Of a DNA stretch of 64,000 nt, positions 57,990 through 64,000 are shown piece after piece. Position 1 is the stretch's first letter, and every line of letters starts with the position of its first letter. Source of the stretch: Halorussus halophilus (GTDB lineage: Archaea; Halobacteriota; Halobacteria; Halobacteriales; Haladaptataceae); contig NZ_CP044523.1 in assembly GCF_008831545.1 (NCBI RefSeq), positions 310,001 to 374,000 on the forward strand, written 5' to 3'. The notes under the pieces were generated by a model. That model saw nothing but the letters and a program-made list of their open reading frames with translations. It was not told the DNA's origin and made no database searches. Position numbers and translations under genes: made by a program.

Positions 57990-58900
57990 TGGCTGCCGAA
58001 ACACAGACGAACGAGCAAGAACAGGACTCCAGGTTCATCTCGACTGCCCAGAAGCAACGCTACGCAAAATTCGCCCGCAAGTTCCGGCGCAACACGAAGG
58101 CGATGATCGGACTCGGCATCGTCCTCACGCTCGTCCTCGTCGCCATCTTCGCGCCGTTCATCGCGCCGTACTCCATCTCGGCGACGAGCGTCGAAGACCG
58201 AACGGAAGCGCCGTCGCTCGAACATCCGTTCGGCACGGACGACCTCGGACGGGACATCTTCAGTCGCGTCGTGATGGGCAGTCGCATCTCGCTCAAGGTG
58301 GGCTTCGGCGCGATTACCGCCGCGCTCGTCGTCGGCACCGTCATCGGCGTCGTCTCGGGCTACTTCGGCGGCCTCGTAGACGAGACGTTGATGCGATTCA
58401 TGGACGCGGCGATGTCGTTCCCGCCGGTCTTGCTCGCGCTGACCGTGATGGTCGTCCTCGGCCCGGAGCTACAGAACGTCATACTCGCACTGGCGTTCGT
58501 GTACACACCCTACATCGCTCGCGTCGGGCGCTCTGCGGCGCTCTCGGAGAGCAACGAGGCGTACGTCGAGACGGCCGTCTCGCGCGGGGAGGGCAACGGC
58601 TACATCGTCTTCCGCGAGGTGCTGCCCAACTGCATGGCTCCGCTGCTCGTGCAGGGGTCGCTTAACATCGCGTTCGCCATGCTGGCGGAGGCGAGCCTAT
58701 CCTTCCTCGGACTGGGCGCACAGCCACCCACGCCGTCGTGGGGGCTGATGATAAACGTCGGGAGAGGCTTCCTGCAGAGCGCGCCGTGGATGGTGCTGTT
58801 CCCCGGCGCGGCAATCGCAATCACCGTCATCGGCTTCAACATGCTCGGTGATGGCCTGCGCGACGTGCTGGACCCGAAGGTGGACACTATCGAATCATGA
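57989..58900 (+). CDS. Dpp-type ABC permease (DppC)
   Basis: A 303-residue permease. N-terminal RKFRRNTKAMIGLGIVLTLV, then a stretch with HPFGTDDLGRDIFSRVVMG (about 76-94) as the DppC hallmark. EAA motif: VETAVSRGEGNGYIVFREVL. It ends with the usual GDGLRDVLDPK. The start codon overlaps the dppB stop by 1 nt and its stop overlaps the ATPase start by 4 nt. Confidence 0.92.
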   Translation: MAAETQTNEQEQDSRFISTAQKQRYAKFARKFRRNTKAMIGLGIVLTLVLVAIFAPFIAPYSISATSVEDRTEAPSLEHPFGTDDLGRDIFSRVVMGSRISLKVGFGAITAALVVGTVIGVVSGYFGGLVDETLMRFMDAAMSFPPVLLALTVMVVLGPELQNVILALAFVYTPYIARVGRSAALSESNEAYVETAVSRGEGNGYIVFREVLPNCMAPLLVQGSLNIAFAMLAEASLSFLGLGAQPPTPSWGLMINVGRGFLQSAPWMVLFPGAAIAITVIGFNMLGDGLRDVLDPKVDTIES

Positions 58901-61047
58901 GTTGGAATACCAATCGAGACGACGAATCGGAACCACTGCTCGACGTGCGCGACCTCCGGACCGTCTTCCACGGCGAACACAGCGAAGTCGTCGCGTCGAA
59001 CGACGTGTCGTTCACGCTCCGCGCTGGCGAGACGATGGGACTGGTCGGTGAGTCTGGAGCGGGCAAGAGCGTGACTGCTCGCTCGCTCCTGCAACTCATC
59101 GACTGGCCGGGCGAAATTATCGGCGGGGAAGTCCTGTTCCGCGGCGAGAACTTGCTGGAGTACTCGGAGAAAGAAATCCAGCAGGTCCGGGGCAACGAAA
59201 TCGCGCTCATCCCGCAGGACCCGATGACCGCGCTGAACCCCGTGCTGAAAGTGGGCGAGCAAATCGTGGAGACGATTACCCACCACCAAGGCGTGGACCG
59301 CGAGGAGGCCAAACAGCGCGCCATCGAGGCGATGCGCGAAGTCGAGATTCCCGACGCCGAGGAACGCTTCGACGACTACCCCCACGAGTTCAGCGGGGGC
59401 ATGCGCCAGCGCGTCCTCATCGCCATCGGCCTCTCCTGCGAACCGGACCTTATCATCGCCGACGAACCGACGACGGCGCTGGACGTGACCACGCAAGCGA
59501 AGATTCTCGACCTGCTGAACGACTTGCAGGAGGAACTGGGCATGGGCGTGCTGATGATTACGCACAACCTCGGCGTCGTCGCCCAGACCTGCGACCGCGT
59601 GGGCGTCATGTACGCGGGCAACCTCGTCGAGACCGCAGACCTGCACGACCTGTTCGACAGGCCGCGACATCCGTACACGCGGGGCCTCATCGACGCGATT
59701 CCCCAAGGAACTGCGGCGGGCGGCGAACTGCCGACGCTCGACGGCGCGATGCCGGACCTCACGGAACTTCCTGAGGGCTGTAACTTCGCGCCTCGATGCG
59801 AGTACGCAACCGAAGACTGTCGCGTCGGCGGCGACCCCGAACTGCTCTCGGTCGCAGGGTCGGACTCGCAGGCGGCGTGCATCTACGCCGAGGAGTTGGA
59901 CCTGAGTGAGTCGCGCGCCGAGACGGAAGTTGCGTCACGAGCGGACGCCGAGAAACCGACGAAGCAGGTGGACCGACGCGGCGACCCACTGCTCGACGTA
60001 ACGAATCTGAAAAAGCACTTCTCGGCGGGCGACGGCTTCCTCGGCAACCTCACGCTCGCCCGCGCGGACGGCGGGATGCCGACGCTCGAACGCCAGTACG
60101 TCAAGGCAGTAGACGGCATCAGCTTCGACATCCACGAGGGCGAGACGGTCGGTCTCGTCGGCGAGTCTGGCTGTGGGAAATCGACGGTCGCCCGGACAGT
60201 ACTCAAACTCCTCGAACCGACCGACGGGGAGGTGTACTTCGACGGGCAACCGCTTCACGAACTCGGGAGTTCGGACGTTCGGAGTCTGCGCGAGGAGATG
60301 CAGATGATCTTCCAAGACCCCCAAAGTTCGCTCAACCCGCGCAAGACGGTGGGCCAAATCATCGGGCGCTCGATGGAGAAACACGACGTGGCGACCGGCG
60401 AGGAGAAACGCGAGCGCGTCGGTGAACTGCTCGAACGCGTCGGCCTGTCTGCGAACGCCGCCGAGAAGTACCCTCACGAGTTCTCCGGTGGCCAGCAACA
60501 GCGGGTCGCCATCGCGCACGCACTCGCGGCCGAACCGAAACTCATCGTCTGCGACGAACCCGTCTCGGCGCTCGACGTGTCGGTGCAGGCCCAGATTCTG
60601 AACCTGCTCGACCGGATTCAGGCCGAAGAGGGGCTGTCGTACCTGTTCATATCGCACAACATCGGCGTCGTCCAGCACATCTGCGACCGCGTGGCTGTGA
60701 TGTATCTCGGCAAAATCGCGGAGTTCGGGACGGTCGAGCAAGTGTTCGCGCCGCCGTACCACCCTTACACCGAGAGTCTGCTGTCGGCGGTTCCCCATCC
60801 CGACCCAGACAGAGACGCAGAGCGCATCTTCCTGGAAGGTGCGGTGCCGAGCCCGCTGAATCCGCCGTCTGGCTGTCCGTTTCAGACGCGCTGTCCGAAG
60901 AAAATCGGCGATGTCTGCGAAACGGACGAGCCGAAACTGGAGGAAAAACAGGCGGACACAGGCCACCACATCTCCTGTCACCTTTCGGTCGAGGAGATGA
61001 GCGAGCGCGACTTCGCGACAGAAGAGACGCAGGCGGCGGGCGACTGA
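58897..61047 (+). CDS. Fused DppD-DppF ABC ATPase
   Basis: A 716-residue protein with two complete ATPase modules. Module 1 (about 9-330) has GESGAGKS, then [15 protein letters not shown] and [11 protein letters not shown]; module 2 (about 365-700) has GESGCGKST, then [15 protein letters not shown] and [11 protein letters not shown]. Each has the Cys-rich tail of the Dpp/Opp class ([14 protein letters not shown] and [15 protein letters not shown]) that may bind an Fe-S cluster. A Ser/Asp-rich linker joins them. In most operons these are two genes. Confidence 0.93.
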   Translation: MSWNTNRDDESEPLLDVRDLRTVFHGEHSEVVASNDVSFTLRAGETMGLVGESGAGKSVTARSLLQLIDWPGEIIGGEVLFRGENLLEYSEKEIQQVRGNEIALIPQDPMTALNPVLKVGEQIVETITHHQGVDREEAKQRAIEAMREVEIPDAEERFDDYPHEFSGGMRQRVLIAIGLSCEPDLIIADEPTTALDVTTQAKILDLLNDLQEELGMGVLMITHNLGVVAQTCDRVGVMYAGNLVETADLHDLFDRPRHPYTRGLIDAIPQGTAAGGELPTLDGAMPDLTELPEGCNFAPRCEYATEDCRVGGDPELLSVAGSDSQAACIYAEELDLSESRAETEVASRADAEKPTKQVDRRGDPLLDVTNLKKHFSAGDGFLGNLTLARADGGMPTLERQYVKAVDGISFDIHEGETVGLVGESGCGKSTVARTVLKLLEPTDGEVYFDGQPLHELGSSDVRSLREEMQMIFQDPQSSLNPRKTVGQIIGRSMEKHDVATGEEKRERVGELLERVGLSANAAEKYPHEFSGGQQQRVAIAHALAAEPKLIVCDEPVSALDVSVQAQILNLLDRIQAEEGLSYLFISHNIGVVQHICDRVAVMYLGKIAEFGTVEQVFAPPYHPYTESLLSAVPHPDPDRDAERIFLEGAVPSPLNPPSGCPFQTRCPKKIGDVCETDEPKLEEKQADTGHHISCHLSVEEMSERDFATEETQAAGD

Positions 61048-61073
61048 AGAGGACTGAAGTTAGTCGGACTCCT

Positions 61074-62171
61074 TCACAACCACGGTTCCGTGGACTCCGT
61101 GGTTGGTGTTGGTCCCGTCGCAACGTCCTCTCGCTCGACGCCGTCGAACTCGGTGACGAAGTCGGCACCGAACGCCGACCCTGGCGTCTGGAAGCCGGAT
61201 TCGACTTCGTCCGCGAGGACGCGCCGCGTGGCCTCGACTGCAGTCTGTGCAGTCAGGTCGTAGCCGTCTGGCGTCTGGAGTCGCGCGACCTCGCGCTCGC
61301 CCGACTCGTCTCTGACCTCGCCCCAGATTCGAATCGTGTGCTTGGCGCGCTCCTTCTCGCTCGGCCCGGAGACGACTTTGTCCACGATTGCTTTCATCAT
61401 GGATTGGACGGGTCCGAACCCCCAAATCGGCGTGAGCGGTCGCGTCTTCCGCATCACTTTGGCGGCGTACTCCGGCACCGACGCGTACGTCTGGACGTTC
61501 TCGATGCCGGTCGTTCGATACGCCGTCGAAACGTCGCCCCACGGAATCGTGACGGCTGTCTTCGGTCCTTCTCCGAAGTCCAGTTGTCTGGTTTCGTAGG
61601 CCGCTGGGACCGTTTCGATGCGGCCACGCTCTCGGACTGCGCCCGGTCGTCCTAGTCCCTCGATAATCGACTTGAGGGTGCCCGGCGAGTAGGTGCTGAG
61701 GCCGTCGATAGCCAGCGTGAGGTGGGTCGGGGATTCGACCTGCTCGGCGAGGTGAAGAGCTAAACAGTCGGTCGGAACTACGTCGAATCCAACTGCGGGC
61801 AGGAGCGTCACGTCTTGGGCGTCGGCTTCGTCCTGCCTGCCCGCGATTGCTTCCAGTACGTCGATTTCGCCCGTGATGTCGAGGTAGTCGGTTCCGGCGT
61901 CGAGACACGCTGAGTAGAGCGGTCTGGCGGTCTTCGAGAACGGGCCAGCACAGTTGAGTACGGCGTCGAACTCACCGACCGCGCGCTCGATTACGTCGGG
62001 ATGTTCGAGACTGAACACGCGGTGGTCGAGGTCGTGGTCGGTCGCTTGCGCTTCGACTCGCTCGGCATCACGACCAGCGAGCGTGGGTTCGTGGCCTTCT
62101 TCGAGGGCGCGTTCGACGATTAGCTTCCCGGTGTAGCCGTACGAACCGTAGACGAGGAGGTCTCCGTGCAT
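61074..62171 (-). CDS. Saccharopine-dehydrogenase-like / trans-acting enoyl reductase family
   Basis: A 365-residue oxidoreductase with a Rossmann start (LLVYGSYGYTGKLIVERALE, about 5-24). CAGPFSKTARPLYSACLDAGTDYLDITGE (about 74-102) is typical of saccharopine-dehydrogenase-like proteins and trans-acting enoyl reductases, where it acts in lysine or lipid metabolism. The last ~150 residues are family-specific. It converges with the Dpp ATPase gene, 26 nt apart. Substrate unknown. Confidence 0.82.
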   Translation of the reverse strand: MHGDLLVYGSYGYTGKLIVERALEEGHEPTLAGRDAERVEAQATDHDLDHRVFSLEHPDVIERAVGEFDAVLNCAGPFSKTARPLYSACLDAGTDYLDITGEIDVLEAIAGRQDEADAQDVTLLPAVGFDVVPTDCLALHLAEQVESPTHLTLAIDGLSTYSPGTLKSIIEGLGRPGAVRERGRIETVPAAYETRQLDFGEGPKTAVTIPWGDVSTAYRTTGIENVQTYASVPEYAAKVMRKTRPLTPIWGFGPVQSMMKAIVDKVVSGPSEKERAKHTIRIWGEVRDESGEREVARLQTPDGYDLTAQTAVEATRRVLADEVESGFQTPGSAFGADFVTEFDGVEREDVATGPTPTTESTEPWL

Positions 62172-62220
62172 GACTGGTACGTTCTCTTTCGAACGGGAAA
62201 GGTTGATAGGCCGAATCGAT

Positions 62221-63423
62221 TCACCCTGTTTCGGGACGAACGGCGTCCGCGTCGGCGAGATGTACCAGTCGAATCGTCCGGTCGTCTCGCTCTACGACCA
62301 GCGTCTCGGTGCCGAGGAGTCGGTCGACGTGACTCGCTTCTCGCTCTGCCGCTGCGAGTTCTCGTTCCGAGACGCGCCACTGCGATTCGCCGAGCAGTCG
62401 GTCGTAGCCGACGACGTCACCTGCCAGGCGATACTCCATCGTCAGGTGGCGAATCGACTCGTCTGCGACTCCGGCGAGGGAGAAAACGCAGAAGACGATA
62501 GCGAAGGCAGTGGCGAAGAGCAGTGCGGCCTCCAGCGCTCCGAGCGCGACCATCGCCAGCGACCCGAGCAGGAATATCCCGAGAAAGAACGCCGGTGCGG
62601 GGCGCACGAGACCGTGGAACGGTCCGTTAGCGAGGACGGCGAGTACCTTCGGCCGCACTGTCTCGACCGGTTCGGACAGTTCGCTATCGACTTCTGGCCA
62701 CTCCGGCGGGTCGTACGCCCACCCGAACTCGATTGCGTCCCGCTCGTCGAACGCTCGCAGTCGGTCGCGGTAGACGTTCACGAGGTCGAAGAAGAACTTC
62801 ACCTCGACGATGGCGACGACCAACACGCCTCCAGTCACGCCAGCCGAGACGATGCCCACGGTGAAGAACAGCACGAGCGTGAGAACCATCATCGGCGACA
62901 TCACCGTCTTGAGCGCCATCTGTGCGTTGACTTCCTCGTATTCGCGGCCGAAGAAGTACTTCGAGACAGTCGAAAGACCGTTGCCGACGAAGATGCCGAC
63001 CGCTCCGAGGCCGAGCGTGAGGGTCGCTCGCTCCGTTTCGAGACCATTCGTGGCCGCGCTCGCATCGATTGCGCCGATGCTCAACGCCCCGGCGAACAGC
63101 CATATCAGCACCAGCACTGGGAGCGTGAGCGTGAGGATAGGCAGGTGCTGGACCTGTATCGTCAGGTTCGTCCGGGGAATGGACGGCCCGCCGCGCTTGT
63201 ACCGGGTCGCCCCGAGGAGGAGTTGGTCGCCGAAGTTCTCCGAGGGGCGCTGTGCGAACACCGCACGCACCGTGGACCACCAGAGCAAACTGCCGAGTTC
63301 GAGCCAGTAGAGCAACACGAGGGCGGCGATAGACCAGCCCCAGAAAGCGACGCCCACCAACGGGAGGAGATTCGTGGCGACGGCAGACGCGAGTTGGCGT
63401 CGTCGTCGCTTGGCGGAACTCAT
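62221..63423 (-). CDS. DUF6498-type multi-helix membrane protein
   Basis: A 400-residue protein with about eight hydrophobic helices. It begins with a basic MSSAKRRRRQLASAV, and its LLYWLELGSLLWWSTVRAVF (about 37-56) is typical of DUF6498 proteins. Helices are followed by an acidic loop (DPPEWPEVDSELSEPVE) and a cytoplasmic C-terminal domain (about 335-400) rich in Glu/Arg. No enzyme motif. It lies 49 nt upstream of the saccharopine-dehydrogenase-like gene on the same strand. Confidence 0.75.
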   Translation of the reverse strand: MSSAKRRRRQLASAVATNLLPLVGVAFWGWSIAALVLLYWLELGSLLWWSTVRAVFAQRPSENFGDQLLLGATRYKRGGPSIPRTNLTIQVQHLPILTLTLPVLVLIWLFAGALSIGAIDASAATNGLETERATLTLGLGAVGIFVGNGLSTVSKYFFGREYEEVNAQMALKTVMSPMMVLTLVLFFTVGIVSAGVTGGVLVVAIVEVKFFFDLVNVYRDRLRAFDERDAIEFGWAYDPPEWPEVDSELSEPVETVRPKVLAVLANGPFHGLVRPAPAFFLGIFLLGSLAMVALGALEAALLFATAFAIVFCVFSLAGVADESIRHLTMEYRLAGDVVGYDRLLGESQWRVSERELAAAEREASHVDRLLGTETLVVERDDRTIRLVHLADADAVRPETG

Positions 63424-63548
63424 TGTCTGGTGACTGGACTGTCAGTTTTTGTGGGTTGCGGTCCGTCGCGGCGGGGCGCGAGGACACTGAGTCCGAATCC
63501 GAGCGGGCCGTCACGGGGAGGCTTCGACTGTGGTGGTGACGACTACAC

Positions 63549-64000
63549 CTAAAAGTCGCTCAACTTCGCTTCCATCGAGCCTTTCGCGTCCGTCTCGAAC
63601 TCCGAGAGACCGACGAACTCCAAGCCGTTGTCGCGCAAGGCCCGCTTTACGCGTTCCGATGCAGAAGGCGCGACCAACATCCCGCGCACGTCGCTCGCGG
63701 CTTCGCCGTTCGCAATCGAGGCCCGCTCCACTTCCGTGTCGCGCACCTCGCCATTCGATTCCTCGTACAGCGACACGTACCGCTGGAGTTGGTCGAAGTG
63801 GTTCAGCGTCGCCTGAATCCGCTTGACCTCCACGACGACGGGAGTCCCCTCTTCGTCAACTGCGTAGAAGTCTACGAAGCCGTACTTCGTCTCGCGCTCG
63901 TGTTCCACGATGCGGAGTCCCTTCTCTAGCACGGCCGGGTTCGACTCGATGTACTCGTGCATCTCCGCTTCCGTGCCGGATTCTTCGTAGGTCGCGCCGT
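63549..64000 (-). CDS. nucS: Endonuclease NucS/EndoMS (5' partial)
   Basis: The frame runs off the right edge, so the N-terminal DNA-binding domain is missing. The visible 150 residues are the RecB-like nuclease domain: IESNPAVLEKGLRIVEHERE, then the catalytic KYGFVDFYAVDEEGTPVVVEVKR (Asp, Glu, Lys). The C-terminus (MEAKLSDF) lies where the PCNA-interacting tail is found in other NucS proteins. NucS/EndoMS cuts mismatched or branched DNA. In haloarchaea, which often also have bacterial-type MutS, its role may overlap. Confidence 0.9.
   Translation of the reverse strand, partial: GATYEESGTEAEMHEYIESNPAVLEKGLRIVEHERETKYGFVDFYAVDEEGTPVVVEVKRIQATLNHFDQLQRYVSLYEESNGEVRDTEVERASIANGEAASDVRGMLVAPSASERVKRALRDNGLEFVGLSEFETDAKGSMEAKLSDF

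Noticed and set aside
56748-58004. 418-aa minus-strand open frame across the Dpp genes
   Set aside because: Rich in Arg/His/Glu without family features; antisense of dppA and dppB.
62170-63552. 460-aa plus-strand open frame opposite the DUF6498 gene
   Set aside because: Antisense frame of low-complexity Arg/Glu composition; the minus-strand product has coherent membrane helices.
1-64000. CRISPR arrays, tRNA or rRNA genes, transposases, prophage genes
   Set aside because: Looked for and not found. The repeat copies are too far apart and too irregular to be CRISPR, and no cloverleaf or transposase motif was seen.

Overview
The window is a gene-dense, high-GC stretch of a haloarchaeal (class Halobacteria) chromosome. 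The evidence is strongly acidic proteins, a CetZ tubulin, coenzyme F420 and archaeosine pathway genes, Tat-type export signals, TATA-like boxes about 27 nt before many starts (leaderless transcripts), and neighbours in a Haloferax-like order. I cannot fix the genus from sequence alone. I saw no rRNA, tRNA, CRISPR array, transposase or prophage.

Layout. 0-5.8 kb: an NDUFA9-like SDR (cut by the left edge), cetZ1 overlapping a membrane-protein gene, then cofC and cofG of F420 synthesis. 5.8-13.2 kb: cofH facing cofG, then purC, purU, purS and purQ; purC and purQ are each preceded by a mini-ORF. 13.2-19.8 kb: two micro-genes, a tandem pair of paralogous lipoproteins, the archaeosine radical-SAM enzyme RaSEA, a VanZ protein and a large PQQ-type propeller. 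19.8-26.5 kb: a tungsten aldehyde ferredoxin oxidoreductase, a GNAT, a trans-sulfuration enzyme, and a minus-strand cluster with a SAMP3/MoaD-like ubiquitin-fold protein. 26.6-31.8 kb: a second propeller, a GNAT, archaeosine synthase ArcS and an HTH-10 regulator. 32.0-35.2 kb: a three-gene locus of a DUF7504-like protein, a CHAT-type cysteine protease and a facing 43-aa hydrophobic peptide of DUF7503 type; this is the best candidate for an undescribed system. 35.3-40.4 kb: TgtA, a NUDIX hydrolase, a SHOCT protein and a Tat-exported two-repeat protein. 40.5-50.8 kb: a sugar ABC transporter operon with a small extra membrane protein, then a complete fructose PTS (glpR, pfkB, ptfC, ptfA, ptsH, ptsI, ptfB). 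50.8-55.1 kb: an ABC-2 exporter, an IclR regulator and an M20 carbamoylase/amidohydrolase. 55.3-61.0 kb: a Dpp-type peptide ABC operon with fused ATPases. 61.0-64 kb: a saccharopine-dehydrogenase-like protein, a DUF6498 membrane protein and NucS (cut by the right edge).

Most of the window is chromosomal housekeeping and catabolism. F420, purine and archaeosine genes each occur several times but not as single operons. Sugar uptake (ABC) and fructose phosphorylation (PTS plus 1-phosphofructokinase) are contiguous. The IclR, carbamoylase and Dpp genes look like a regulated unit for uptake and hydrolysis of N-carbamoyl or peptide nitrogen compounds.

Every gene-free gap longer than about 400 bases holds a copy of one dispersed intergenic repeat (seven copies in six gaps). 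Several copies carry an adjacent hairpin whose two arms differ between copies yet still pair, which suggests that the structure itself is maintained.
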